A stretch of 64,000 bases of DNA from Sulfuriflexus mobilis (GCF_003967195.1 NZ_AP018725.1:1488001-1552000); one strand, 5' to 3'. Counted from the stretch's first letter, positions 43,730 to 53,068 are shown. The notes: a model not told the origin generated them from the sequence alone. Numbers and translations: made by a program.

Positions 43730-46700
43730 ATGCGTAATACCCGCTTCGTTGTGCTGTTTTTAGCTTGTTTGCTCCCGCTTACGGGTTTGTTTGCCAAGCC
43801 CATTTCTCAGCAGCAAATTCCAGATGAGCTGAAACCCTGGAAGGACTGGGTGCTGTATGGTGAAGAATCTCTGGCCTGCCCGTTTATTTATCATGATATC
43901 AGGCAAAGGCGTTGCGCCTGGCCGACAGGGCTAACGCTGGACCTGCGGCCTGCGGCGGGTACTTTTTCACAGCAATGGTATGCCTATACCGACAGCCTGC
44001 TGACACTACCTGGTGACAGCAAACACTGGCCACAAGAGGTCAAACTCAATGGTGAGGATGCGATTGTTGTCATGCAGGACGGGAGACCGTCGGTGTGGGT
44101 CGGCGCGGGGGCTCATCGCCTTTCGGGGCGTTTTCAATGGTCGCGGGTACCGGAGTCATTATTGATACCGGTCGATACGGGGCTCATCAACCTGACGGTG
44201 AATAACCGCAGCATCCCTGCAGCGGATGTCGATGCCACGGGCAAGCTATGGTTGCGCGAGCGCGATACCGGCAAGCAGGACAAGGACGGCGATCAGCTGG
44301 ACATCCAGGTATTTCGTCGCGTCAACGACCTCATCCCCCAACAGGTTACGACACGCCTGCTTCTCAATGTTGCCGGGGCACAGCGCGAGGTCGTGGTCGG
44401 CAAGGCCTTGCTCGAGGGGTTTATTCCATTACAACTGATAAGCCGCCTCCCTGCCCGGCTGGAGCCGGACGGTCGACTGCGCCTGCAGGTGCGCCCGGGT
44501 AAATGGACTATTGACCTCGTCGCCAGGGCCACGGCAGCGATCACACAACTAAACCCCGACAAGAACCCTGCGCCGTGGCCGGATGAGGAAATATGGTCAT
44601 TCGAGGCGCAAACCTCTCTGCGCCTGATTGAAATAGAGGGGGCGCCGACAGTCGACCCTCGACAGACCAACCTGCCCGCTGACTGGCGGAATTTTCCTGC
44701 CTATCGTTTGACCCCGACAACAACGATGGTCTTTAAGCAGATTCGTCGTGGTGACCCGGAGCCGGCACCGGATCAATTGTCCCTGAACCGGGAGTTATGG
44801 CTTGATCACGACGGCGCGGGTTACACGGTCAAAGACACGATACAGGGCAGCATGACACAAAAGTGGCGTCTCGAGGCGGGCCCCGGCCTGCAACTCGGCC
44901 GCGCGCTTGTCGACGGTCAACCACAATTTATTACCACCCTGCCGGGCAAGGCCTTGCGCGGTGTCGAGGTACGTCGAGGTGCCATCCAGCTGAATGCCGA
45001 CAGTCGTATGCATGGCAACATTGACACCTTGCCGGCCGTTGGCTGGCAACATGATTTCCAGTCGGTCCGCGCCAACCTGCACTTGCCGCCGGGCTGGGAT
45101 GTCCTGTCCGTGCGCGGCACGGACAATGTGCCGAATTCCTGGTTACAGCGCTGGACACTGCTGGACCTGTTCCTGGTGCTTATTATCGGACTGGCTGCCG
45201 CACGTATGTGGAACTGGGCATACGGTGGACTCGCGCTGGTTACGGTCACCCTGCTCTGGCATGAGCCACTGGCACCGACTTATATCTTTTTAAACCTGCT
45301 CGCCGCGATTGCCCTGTTGCGCGTTCTGCCCAAGGGGGTGTTTGCACGCATTATGCGCAGTTATCGTAGTATCAGTCTTATCGCACTGATCCTTATTGCC
45401 GTCCCCTTTATGGTGCATGAAATCCGAACGGGTATTTATCCGCAACTGGAGTTTCCCGGCAAGCTGCGGCAACCCTATTCGGCTACCGTCACGGCACCTG
45501 TGCCCGAGGAGGTGGCATCATCGCAGATTATGGAATTGTCGGAACCGCGAGGTCGCAAACAGGCCTTGTTCGATAGTTACAGTACCGTGCGTGAGGGTCT
45601 GCTATCCAGTAATATCCCGTTATCCAAAATAGACCCGCAGGCCAACATCCAGACCGGGCCGGGTCTGCCACAATGGCAATGGCGTTCCGTACCACTGAGC
45701 TGGAACGGGCCCGTTGCGCAACAGCAGCAAGTCGACGTGGTGTTTATTAACCCTGTTGCCAACCTTGTCCTGAGTTTCCTGCGTGTCATCCTGCTGGTGG
45801 TATTTTCCGCCTACCTGTTTGGAATCGATTTTCGCAAAGGCAGTGGTTTCAGTTTTAACACCCGCGCACTCATGCCCGTTATGTTGCTGGCGGTGTTACT
45901 ACCCTTTTCAATCTCTGATGCACAGGCCGGGCTGCCTGATGAAAACATATTAAAGGAGCTCAAGACTCGACTGACTGCGCCACCAGACTGTCTGCCCGGC
46001 TGTGCGCAATCACCGGCCCTGTCATTGACGATAGCCGATAATCTGATGACACTGCAATTTGATATTCATGCGCAGGAAAATACGGCCGTGCCCTTACCTG
46101 CGCATGTTCAGCAGTGGTTGCCAAAAACCATAAGTCTTGATGGTAAATCGCCGCAAGGCCTGTATCGTAACCCTGCGGGTGAATTATGGGTCAATGTCGA
46201 TAAGGGTCTGCACCGTATTGTATTAAGCGGTGACATGCCGCAACGTAACAGTTTTACCCTGCCGATGCCCCTGACACCACACCGTGTTGACGTCTCCGCA
46301 CAGGGTTGGGTCGTGGATGGCGTGCACGAAGAGGGCGTGCCGGATCGACAGTTACAATTGACTCGACTGCAATCACAACAGACAGCGGTGCAAAAAGATA
46401 GCCTGGAAGCCAACGTCTTGCCGGCCTTTGCGATCATCTCCCGGACACTGCGACTGGGGCTGGACTGGCAAGTGGAAACCCTTGTGCAGCGCCTATCACC
46501 ACTGGGCAATGCCATTGTTATGGAGTACCCATTGCTTAAAGGTGAATCTGTGATCAGCGAGGGCGTGCGGGTGGAAAACGGCCGTGTGCTGGTGAGTATG
46601 TCGCCAGGGCAGGCGCAGACCCACTGGCTATCCTCCCTCGAGAAGCGTGACCTGCTGAAACTCAATGCCATGCAAACGACGCAGTGGACCGAGATCTGGC

Positions 46701-47809
46701 GCGCTGACATCAGCCCGATCTGGCACGTCGAACTTTCCGGGATCCCTGTCGTGCATCACCAGGGACAGGGCGGGCAGTGGCTGCCGGAATGGCACCCCTA
46801 CCCCGGTGAGACGGCCAGCCTGACGATCAGCCGCCCCCTGGGCGTTACAGGCCAGACCTTGACCATTGATGACAGCCAGTTGACCATCAAACCCGGTAAA
46901 CGGGCAACGGCAAGCACCTTGGAACTAAATCTGCGCAGCAGTCAGGGCGGCCAGCACACGCTCACCTTGCCCGAGTCGGTGGCGTTACAGAGTGTCAGTA
47001 TCAATGGTGTTTCACAACCGGTACGTCAGGAGGACCGAAAAGTTACCCTGCCGCTCGTGCCGGGCATGCAGCAGTTCAACCTGAAGTGGCGTGACGAGCG
47101 TCCTGTCTCCCTGCGTTATCGCAGTGCGGCGATCGATCTTGGCGCCGCCAGTGTCAATCACCGTATTAACCTGCAACTCGGGAATGATCGCTGGGTCTTA
47201 TTGACCGGTGGGCCACGACTTGGCCCGGCCGTCCTCTACTGGGGAATATTGTTTGTCATCGTCCTGATTGCCATCATCCTCGGTCGCATCACGCTGACAC
47301 CACTGAGAACCTGGCAATGGCTGTTGCTGGCCGTTGGCCTGAGCCAGGTGTCGGTGATTGTCGGCCTGATTGTCGTCGGCTGGTTACTGGCACTGGGTGC
47401 ACGTTGCCGACTGCAAGACAATATCGCGCGTAGTCATTTCAATGCCATGCAGGTCCTGCTCGCTATCCTCTCAGTCATTGCCCTGAGCCTGTTGGTCGTC
47501 GCCGTTCAACAGGGTCTCCTCGGTTACCCTGACATGATGGTGGCCGGCAATGGTTCCTCGGCCTATAACCTGAACTGGTATCAGGATCGTGCCATGACGG
47601 TTCCGCAATCGGCCTGGGTGCTATCAGTGCCGATACTGGTCTATCGTTTATTGATGCTGGCCTGGGCCTTATGGCTTGCCTTTGCCCTGCTACGCTGGTT
47701 GAAATGGGGCTGGGCTTGTTATGCCACGAAGGGGCTATGGCGCAAGACACCGAAGATCATCAATAAGGAAAGCTCCGCAGTAAATAATGCGGCAACGGCA
47801 AACAAATGA
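43730..47809 (+). CDS. Very large secreted/membrane protein of unknown function (1359 residues)
   Basis: The protein begins with a signal peptide (cleavage near GLFAKP), then a soluble beta-rich part to about residue 470, a cluster of about four membrane helices (474-565), a periplasmic piece, two more helices (about 675-700 and 713-735), a second large soluble part (736-1165) and about five helices at the C-terminus (1167-1328). The two soluble parts start alike: DELKPWKDW...WPQEVKLNGEDA...SVWVGAGAHRLSG and ENILKELKT...LPKTISLDGKS...ELWVNVDKGLHRIVLSG, suggesting an internal duplication. No catalytic motif is recognised. It is a single-gene unit ended by a bidirectional terminator. Confidence 0.8.
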   Translation: MRNTRFVVLFLACLLPLTGLFAKPISQQQIPDELKPWKDWVLYGEESLACPFIYHDIRQRRCAWPTGLTLDLRPAAGTFSQQWYAYTDSLLTLPGDSKHWPQEVKLNGEDAIVVMQDGRPSVWVGAGAHRLSGRFQWSRVPESLLIPVDTGLINLTVNNRSIPAADVDATGKLWLRERDTGKQDKDGDQLDIQVFRRVNDLIPQQVTTRLLLNVAGAQREVVVGKALLEGFIPLQLISRLPARLEPDGRLRLQVRPGKWTIDLVARATAAITQLNPDKNPAPWPDEEIWSFEAQTSLRLIEIEGAPTVDPRQTNLPADWRNFPAYRLTPTTTMVFKQIRRGDPEPAPDQLSLNRELWLDHDGAGYTVKDTIQGSMTQKWRLEAGPGLQLGRALVDGQPQFITTLPGKALRGVEVRRGAIQLNADSRMHGNIDTLPAVGWQHDFQSVRANLHLPPGWDVLSVRGTDNVPNSWLQRWTLLDLFLVLIIGLAAARMWNWAYGGLALVTVTLLWHEPLAPTYIFLNLLAAIALLRVLPKGVFARIMRSYRSISLIALILIAVPFMVHEIRTGIYPQLEFPGKLRQPYSATVTAPVPEEVASSQIMELSEPRGRKQALFDSYSTVREGLLSSNIPLSKIDPQANIQTGPGLPQWQWRSVPLSWNGPVAQQQQVDVVFINPVANLVLSFLRVILLVVFSAYLFGIDFRKGSGFSFNTRALMPVMLLAVLLPFSISDAQAGLPDENILKELKTRLTAPPDCLPGCAQSPALSLTIADNLMTLQFDIHAQENTAVPLPAHVQQWLPKTISLDGKSPQGLYRNPAGELWVNVDKGLHRIVLSGDMPQRNSFTLPMPLTPHRVDVSAQGWVVDGVHEEGVPDRQLQLTRLQSQQTAVQKDSLEANVLPAFAIISRTLRLGLDWQVETLVQRLSPLGNAIVMEYPLLKGESVISEGVRVENGRVLVSMSPGQAQTHWLSSLEKRDLLKLNAMQTTQWTEIWRADISPIWHVELSGIPVVHHQGQGGQWLPEWHPYPGETASLTISRPLGVTGQTLTIDDSQLTIKPGKRATASTLELNLRSSQGGQHTLTLPESVALQSVSINGVSQPVRQEDRKVTLPLVPGMQQFNLKWRDERPVSLRYRSAAIDLGAASVNHRINLQLGNDRWVLLTGGPRLGPAVLYWGILFVIVLIAIILGRITLTPLRTWQWLLLAVGLSQVSVIVGLIVVGWLLALGARCRLQDNIARSHFNAMQVLLAILSVIALSLLVVAVQQGLLGYPDMMVAGNGSSAYNLNWYQDRAMTVPQSAWVLSVPILVYRLLMLAWALWLAFALLRWLKWGWACYATKGLWRKTPKIINKESSAVNNAATANK

Positions 47810-47815
47810 AGGCTG

Positions 47816-47846
47816 AAAAAGGGCCGGCATTGTCCCGGCCCTTTTA
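47816..47846. terminator. Bidirectional intrinsic terminator
   Basis: GGGCCGG (47821-47827) pairs with CCGGCCC (47835-47841) around a 7-base loop, flanked by AAAAA on the left and TTTT on the right. It ends both the 1359-residue protein gene and the convergent LysR gene. Confidence 0.88.
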
Positions 47847-47849
47847 TTG

Positions 47850-48737
47850 TTATGCGACCATTGCCTCACGTAGCAATTCAGCCAGCAGGCGAGTTCCCGG
47901 TCCGGGTTCACCCGGTTGACCATACACAAGGTACAGCGTTGCCTTATAGCTGCCACCTTCGCGCAAGGGCAATGGTTTAAGCCGGCCCGCTTCAAGTTGC
48001 TGACAAATACTGTGTTCGGGCAGCCAGCAATAACCGAGGCCTTCAAGCACGGCTGTGCTTGCTGTTTCTATGCTGCTGACACTCCAGCGGTGTTCGGCAC
48101 CGAGCCAACCGACATCACGCCGTTGTCGACCCCCAGAATCACGGATAACAATCTGTAGCTCCCGCTCCAGGTCAGAGGTCGTGATCAGCCTCCCGAGTTG
48201 TTGTAAGGGATGGTTAGTATGGGAAACAGCGATGAAATCGATATCGATCAAGGGTTCGCCGAGAAAACCGGGTGGTACATTGGCGCCAATAACGAGATCG
48301 GCACTGCCCTGTTCCAGCGCCTCTTCGGCACCGGACAACACGGCCTCATTGAGTTGCACACGGCTACCCTGACTGCGTGGAGCGAAACGGTTTAAGGCGC
48401 ACATGAGTAACCGTGTGGGAAAGGCGGCATCGACGACGAGCCGTACCTCTGTCTCCCAGCCCTGCTCCAGGCTATCGGCGAATTGTTCCAGCTCGACGGC
48501 CTCTTGCACGAGCTGTCTGGCCCGGCGCAGCAGCACCTGACCCTCGTCGGTGAGGATCGCCTTGCGCCCCTCGATACGCAGCACCGCAATCCCCAGCTGT
48601 TCCTGTAACTTTGCCACGGTGTAACTGACGGACGACTGGCTGCGATGCAGGGCCTTGGCGGCCTGGGCAAAGCCGCCGTTATCAACCACCGCCTGTAGGG
48701 CGCGCCATTGCTCAAGGGATACGCGTGGAGGGTTCAT
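47850..48737 (-). CDS. YhaJ-like LysR-family regulator
   Basis: A 295-residue LysR regulator. The winged helix covers LEQWRALQAVVDNGGFAQAA and SQSSVSYTVAKLQEQLGI. The stretch EQGWETEVRLVVDAAFPT is close to the corresponding region of E. coli YhaJ, which responds to aromatic and quinone-like compounds. It is divergent from DoxX, glutathionyl-hydroquinone reductase and pirin genes, the types of gene linked to YhaJ in E. coli. A LysR-type dyad lies just before its start codon. Confidence 0.88.
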   Translation of the reverse strand: MNPPRVSLEQWRALQAVVDNGGFAQAAKALHRSQSSVSYTVAKLQEQLGIAVLRIEGRKAILTDEGQVLLRRARQLVQEAVELEQFADSLEQGWETEVRLVVDAAFPTRLLMCALNRFAPRSQGSRVQLNEAVLSGAEEALEQGSADLVIGANVPPGFLGEPLIDIDFIAVSHTNHPLQQLGRLITTSDLERELQIVIRDSGGRQRRDVGWLGAEHRWSVSSIETASTAVLEGLGYCWLPEHSICQQLEAGRLKPLPLREGGSYKATLYLVYGQPGEPGPGTRLLAELLREAMVA

Positions 48738-48748
48738 ATCGTTAATAT

Positions 48749-48763
48749 ATCTAAAAAGTAGAT
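48749..48763. promoter_or_regulatory. LysR-type operator in the YhaJ-like/DoxX divergent region
   Basis: ATCTA-AAAAG-TAGAT is a perfect inverted repeat containing T-N11-A. It is 12 bases upstream of the LysR ATG and about 97 bases upstream of the DoxX gene, suiting autoregulation and activation of the divergent operon. Confidence 0.6.
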
Positions 48764-48859
48764 GAGTATGAGCTAAATTTTGCGCTTTTTAATTTAATTA
48801 AACAATATATATTTACATCCGTGAACACCACACACCCACACATAACAGAGGATAAGGCT

Positions 48860-49252
48860 ATGCAAAAATTCAGTAATCTGGCAGGACGTATACTCATCGC
48901 GCAGATATTCCTTTTGGCCGGGATTAATAAGATCAGTGGCTATGCCGGTACACAGGGCTATATGGAGGCCATGGGGATACCGGGCGCCCTGCTGCCGCTG
49001 GTTATCGTGCTCGAGGTCGGTGGTGGCCTCGCCCTGATTGCCGGATGGCAGACACGCCTGGTTTCGCTGGCACTGGCTGGATTCAGTATTGTTTCGGCAA
49101 TCATCTTCCATGCGGATTTTGCCGACCAGACCATGATGATCATGTTCATGAAGAACTTTGCCATTGCCGGTGGCCTGTTGGTGCTCGCTGCGCGTGACAT
49201 GAAGGACACCATCAGCATCGACAATCGTCTGCTGACACGGGCAAATGGCTGA
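48860..49252 (+). CDS. DoxX-family membrane protein
   Basis: A 130-residue protein with four membrane helices. The GRILIAQIFLLAGINKISGY start, LLPLVIVLEVGGGLALIAGW and FADQTMMIMFMKNFAIAGG are characteristic of DoxX/YqjF. The ATG at 48860 has an AGAGGAT ribosome site and is chosen over the frame's first ATG at 48821. It is the first gene of the operon with glutathionyl-hydroquinone reductase and pirin. YqjF-like proteins are associated with aromatic-compound response. Confidence 0.9.
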   Translation: MQKFSNLAGRILIAQIFLLAGINKISGYAGTQGYMEAMGIPGALLPLVIVLEVGGGLALIAGWQTRLVSLALAGFSIVSAIIFHADFADQTMMIMFMKNFAIAGGLLVLAARDMKDTISIDNRLLTRANG

Positions 49253-49319
49253 CAGGAGATGAACCGGGCTGTGGCCATACGGTCACAGCCGTTTCATTCT
49301 ATAAAATGTTAAGGAGACA

Positions 49320-50306
49320 ATGATGAGCCTGTTAATAAAAGGTCGCTTACGTGAAGACTGGCTGGAATCAGAACAAGAGGACGGTGAATTCGTTCGTAAG
49401 GACTCACAGTTTCGCAACTGGGTGACCGTGGATGGTGAACCCGGGCCAAGCGGTGAAGGCGGCTTCAGGGCCGAGCCTGGTCGTTACCACCTGTATATTT
49501 CCCATGCCTGTCCGTGGGCGCATCGCACGCTTATTTTTCGTGCGCTAAAAAAACTCGAAGAGATTATTTCCATCTCCGTCGTGCATCCTTATATGGGCAA
49601 GCAAGGCTGGACGTTTGCAGAATACCCCGGGGCAACTGCCGATAGTGAGAATGGTTTTGATTACCTGCACGAGGTCTATGCCCTGGCCGAACCTGACTAC
49701 TCAGGTATTGTCACCGTGCCGGTATTATGGGACAAACAACGCAAGACTATCGTCAATAATGAATCGTCCGAGATCATTCGCATGCTTAATAGTGCCTTTG
49801 ACGAATGGGCGGATACGCGTGTTGATTTATACCCGGATGAATTACGCGACGATATCGATACTATAAATGCATTCATTTATGACAACATCAATAACGGTGT
49901 ATACCGCACAGGTTTTTCCACCACACAGGACAGCTATGAAAAAAACCTTGAACGGCTTTTCAATGCGCTGGATAAAATCGAATATCATCTCAAGCATCAG
50001 CGTTACCTGGTTGGCGAGCATATAACCGAAGCCGACTGGCGATTATTTACAACGCTGCTACGTTTTGACCCGGTATATGTAGGTCACTTCAAATGCAATC
50101 TGCGCCGCATTATGGATTACCCTAACCTGTCAAACTACCTGCGTGATCTTTATCAGCACCCCGGTATCGCGAGCACTACTAATATGGAGCATATCAAGGT
50201 GCATTATTACACCAGTCATGATTCCATTAATCCGACCGGCATCGTGCCGAAAGGCCCGGTGCTTGACTATGCTGCGCCGCATGATCGTGATCGATTTGTC
50301 TCTTGA
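49320..50306 (+). CDS. yqjG: Glutathionyl-hydroquinone reductase (YqjG/Xi-class GST)
   Basis: A 328-residue Xi-class glutathione transferase that removes glutathione from glutathionyl-hydroquinones. The catalytic cysteine is in SHACPWAHRT (about residue 64). The NNESSEIIRM stretch and the C-terminal GEHITEADWRLFTTLLRFD are conserved. An AAGGAG site serves the ATG at 49320 or the next at 49323. Its context (DoxX before, pirin after, YhaJ-like regulator) supports a quinone detoxification role. Confidence 0.93.
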   Translation: MMSLLIKGRLREDWLESEQEDGEFVRKDSQFRNWVTVDGEPGPSGEGGFRAEPGRYHLYISHACPWAHRTLIFRALKKLEEIISISVVHPYMGKQGWTFAEYPGATADSENGFDYLHEVYALAEPDYSGIVTVPVLWDKQRKTIVNNESSEIIRMLNSAFDEWADTRVDLYPDELRDDIDTINAFIYDNINNGVYRTGFSTTQDSYEKNLERLFNALDKIEYHLKHQRYLVGEHITEADWRLFTTLLRFDPVYVGHFKCNLRRIMDYPNLSNYLRDLYQHPGIASTTNMEHIKVHYYTSHDSINPTGIVPKGPVLDYAAPHDRDRFVS

Positions 50307-50317
50307 GTATATTCACA

Positions 50318-51052
50318 ATGACCAATACATTTACAATTCGTCAGTCAATGGAAACCATGGAAGGTGATGGCGTTACCGTCAAGCGCCTCATGCCGATCCC
50401 GCAGTTTATGAACTTTGATCCCTTCGTACTCTGGGACCATTTCGAGCTAGGTGCAGGCGCGGGTTTTCCGGATCACCCGCACCGTGGTTTCGAAGCCATC
50501 ACCTATATGTTTCACGGCAGTATGCAGCATGCCGATAATCTTGGTAATCATTCAACCGTTATGGCGGGTGGCGCGCAACGTTTTACTGCTGGCAGTGGTA
50601 TTGTGCATTCTGAAATGCCGGCTGAGCACGGCAATAGCAGTGGTATACAATTGTGGATCAATCTGCCGAAGAGCCTGAAGGCAATTGAAGCTGGCTATCA
50701 ACAGGTCGATGCGCAGGACATCCCTGAACGACAGATCGGCAAGGCCGTGGTGCGCAATATCGTCGGTGCGGATGCCCCTGTTCACCTGCATACGCAGGTG
50801 CGTTATGCCGAGGTACTCCTTGATGCCGGTGGGAATTACCGGGAGGACATTGCCGAAGGCTTAAGGGGTTTTGTTTACGTGGTGAGTGGTCGGCTTGCGA
50901 TTAACGGCAAGGCCGTGGTTGCAGGCAGTGCCTGCTTTATGGAAAAAATCTCTGAACTGGATGTGTATGCAGAACAAACCAGCCGGTTTATGCTCTGTTT
51001 CGGCAGGCCGCATCATGAAGCCATTAAACAGTACGGACCGTTTGTTGACTAA
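50318..51052 (+). CDS. Pirin-family protein (YhaK-like)
   Basis: A 244-residue bicupin. The metal-binding motif is in FPDHPHRGFEAITYMFHGSM, with further conserved residues in SGIVHSEMP. Bacterial pirins, including YhiH and YhaK types, can have quercetinase-like dioxygenase activity or redox-sensing roles. The ATG at 50318 is 11 bases after the yqjG stop. It completes the DoxX-yqjG-pirin operon. Confidence 0.92.
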   Translation: MTNTFTIRQSMETMEGDGVTVKRLMPIPQFMNFDPFVLWDHFELGAGAGFPDHPHRGFEAITYMFHGSMQHADNLGNHSTVMAGGAQRFTAGSGIVHSEMPAEHGNSSGIQLWINLPKSLKAIEAGYQQVDAQDIPERQIGKAVVRNIVGADAPVHLHTQVRYAEVLLDAGGNYREDIAEGLRGFVYVVSGRLAINGKAVVAGSACFMEKISELDVYAEQTSRFMLCFGRPHHEAIKQYGPFVD

Positions 51053-51081
51053 TTAAGGCCACGGATTTATCAGCTGTTGCC

Positions 51082-51546
51082 CTAAATGCCCACCTGTCGA
51101 ATCACACCGGTGACAATGCCGAGGATCTGAACCTCTTCGTTGTGCAGCCAGATCGGCTCCATCTCGGGGTTGGCCGGCTGCAGGCGAATGCCCTCTTTTT
51201 CAACGTAAAACTTCTTCAGGGTCACCGTTTCACCGTTGATCATGGCCACCACGGATTCACCGTTGGCCGCGGTCTCCCGTTTTTCAATAACGATGACGTC
51301 ACCGTCCTGAATATTGTCATCAATCATGGAATGGCCACGTACGCGCAGGGCATAGCTGTTTGTCCGCACCATGCTGGCGGGTACACTCAGGTGCTCATCA
51401 TCCTCGCTGAGATCGACGGGCTGGCCCGCGGCGACCCAACCCAGAACCGGGATCTCCGTCATCGGCTCGGCATAGATATCCAAGGCCTCGAGGTCGGGTG
51501 TCCAGACCGGACGGTTATTCTTAGGAATCAAGTAGTTAACGTTTGA
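51082..51546 (-). CDS. LexA-like S24 autoprotease lacking a DNA-binding domain
   Basis: A 154-residue protein containing only the LexA/UmuD peptidase part. The cleavage site is Ala41-Gly42 (WVAAGQP), the nucleophile is Ser74 (GHSMIDDNI) and the general base is Lys112 (VTLKKF). There is no winged-helix domain before it, only about 35 residues. No umuC is next to it. The ATG at 51546 has AGGGG upstream. It could be a UmuD-like protein, a regulator of another LexA-type repressor, or a truncated repressor. Confidence 0.82.
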   Translation of the reverse strand, partial: SNVNYLIPKNNRPVWTPDLEALDIYAEPMTEIPVLGWVAAGQPVDLSEDDEHLSVPASMVRTNSYALRVRGHSMIDDNIQDGDVIVIEKRETAANGESVVAMINGETVTLKKFYVEKEGIRLQPANPEMEPIWLHNEEVQILGIVTGVIRQVGI

Positions 51547-51635
51547 CATTGACAGTTCCCCTGAGCTTTTAACCACAATAGCCTGTATCTATGATGAATG
51601 CAATCCTCCCAGGCCCTACCCCCTATTCTTGCGCT

Positions 51636-51908
51636 ATGTGTTTTTCCGCTACCGCAAGTTTTACCGCGAGCGCCTTGCTACTGCCGGTCGGGGTCTATTG
51701 TCTACATGAGGCACGGCAGGCGAAAAAACCCTACTGGCTGCTGGCCGTCATGCCCCTGTTGTTTGCCATTCAGCAATTCCTCGAGGGTCAGCGCTGGCTT
51801 GCCGTCCAAGCCCATCAGCCTGCGTCAAAATGGCGGTGCCGATTCAATAAGTATACTTTCGCCGCTAATAGGGTGTGCGAACGACAGGCTTGTCGCATGC
51901 AGGAGTAA
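51636..51908 (+). pseudogene. Truncated DUF6629 membrane protein gene
   Basis: MCFSATASFTASALLLPVGVY, written here without its next residues, is the strongly conserved start of DUF6629 proteins, which are about 200 residues with several helices. Family likeness holds to about EGQRWLAV (51806), then the frame runs into the reverse-strand rluA gene and stops at 51906. Most of the family length is missing. This looks like a deletion that joined the gene start to the 3' end of rluA. Confidence 0.7.
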
Positions 51909-52481
51909 ACGTTCTGCCCCGGCCATCGCCTCGGGGCTGGCATATAACCTGTCACCCAGTATGGCATGCCCTATTGACTGACAATGCAGGCGAAGTTGGT
52001 GGGTACGCCCCGTTACCGGTGTCAGCATAAGACGGGTTGTATTATGCTCCGGCATATATTCGATAGTTTCATAGTGGGTTTGTGCCGGTTTGCCCTTTTC
52101 AAAATCTATGATTTGCCTCGGCCTGTTTGGCCAGTCACAAATCATGGGCTTATCAATCAAGCCGACAGGATGTTCAAGTTTACCGGCCACGACTGCGGTG
52201 TAGTGTTTCAACACCTCACGTTGTGCAAAGAGATCACTCAGTAAGCGCTGTGTGTCTTTATCAAATGCCATGATGATTATCCCGGACGTCGACATATCAA
52301 GCCGGTGCACGATGAGTAGTTCTGGAAATTCAATCTGGGCACGTGAGATAAGGCAGTCCTGCTTGTCCTCACCACGACCGGGCACCGACAACAGACCGCT
52401 GGGTTTATCCAAAACCAGAAAATATTGATCTTGATAAAGGATATTCAGCCCATGATGGCGTGGTGGTTGATATGAACTCAT
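51825..52481 (-). CDS. rluA: RluA-family RNA pseudouridine synthase
   Basis: A 218-residue enzyme without an S4 domain, the size of RluA, which modifies 23S rRNA and tRNA positions. The catalytic aspartate is in HRLDMSTSGIIIMAF. The KPSGLLSVPGRG start and GRTHQLRLHCQSIGH motif are standard. The ATG at 52481 is used; an upstream TTG is unlikely. Its 3' end is complete although it abuts the truncated DUF6629 gene. Confidence 0.9.
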   Translation of the reverse strand: MSSYQPPRHHGLNILYQDQYFLVLDKPSGLLSVPGRGEDKQDCLISRAQIEFPELLIVHRLDMSTSGIIIMAFDKDTQRLLSDLFAQREVLKHYTAVVAGKLEHPVGLIDKPMICDWPNRPRQIIDFEKGKPAQTHYETIEYMPEHNTTRLMLTPVTGRTHQLRLHCQSIGHAILGDRLYASPEAMAGAERLLLHATSLSFAHPISGESILIESAPPF

Positions 52482-52582
52482 AGCCGACGACAACAGAAAT
52501 AATGAAACCTGCTGACATCATATCATTTTTTTCCATGGTGGTGGTGCCGGCCATGACGTGCTCAGATACGCTTTCAGACAGG

Positions 52583-53068
52583 TCAAGAGTCCTGCATAAT
52601 AGCTAGCGAGTCATCAATCGCTGCGTCCAGATAACCCCCATATAAGTCAATTGTGCCCAGTCCCATGATGCGCTGACTGATTTCATGTCCCCGGGCATCG
52701 AGGAATACAATGGTTGGTGTGAGTTCAATGCCGTAACGGGTGGCAAAGGTGTCTGAATCGACCAGTCTTCCAGTGAAATCACGTACATTCTCGCCGTCGT
52801 CTATATCGACCACGCGAATAATGACCTTGTCGGTATAATCGCCACTAATCAGTATGGGATTGATAAACTCCTCTATGACGACCGTGCAGTAGTCGCAGTC
52901 GCTGGACGAAAACAACACCAGAATGGGCAGCTTCTTGTCCACGGCCTCATGGGAAAGCCTCTGGAAGTCGGCAGGTTGGGAAGGATTAATCTCATCGGCG
53001 CGGCCCGTGTTCAACGCCACTGCCAAAAAGCCACTGATGACGCATGTCAGTAATATACCTGTCTTCAT
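52583..53068 (-). CDS. Periplasmic thioredoxin-like protein
   Basis: A 161-residue exported protein. A signal peptide (MKTGILLTCVISGFLAVALN) is followed by a thioredoxin fold with FSSSDCDYCTVVIEEF, the CDYC motif, and a cis-proline segment ELTPTIVFLD. It resembles SoxW/DsbE-like proteins that handle disulfides in the periplasm. It is next to a GlcG/HbpS-like protein gene and an exported hydrolase gene, all on the same strand. Confidence 0.83.
   Translation of the reverse strand: MKTGILLTCVISGFLAVALNTGRADEINPSQPADFQRLSHEAVDKKLPILVLFSSSDCDYCTVVIEEFINPILISGDYTDKVIIRVVDIDDGENVRDFTGRLVDSDTFATRYGIELTPTIVFLDARGHEISQRIMGLGTIDLYGGYLDAAIDDSLAIMQDS

Noticed and set aside
51583-51596. SOS box before the LexA-like gene (CTGTATCTATGATG).
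   Set aside because: Only one half matches CTGT; the ACAG half is missing (10 of 14 bases).
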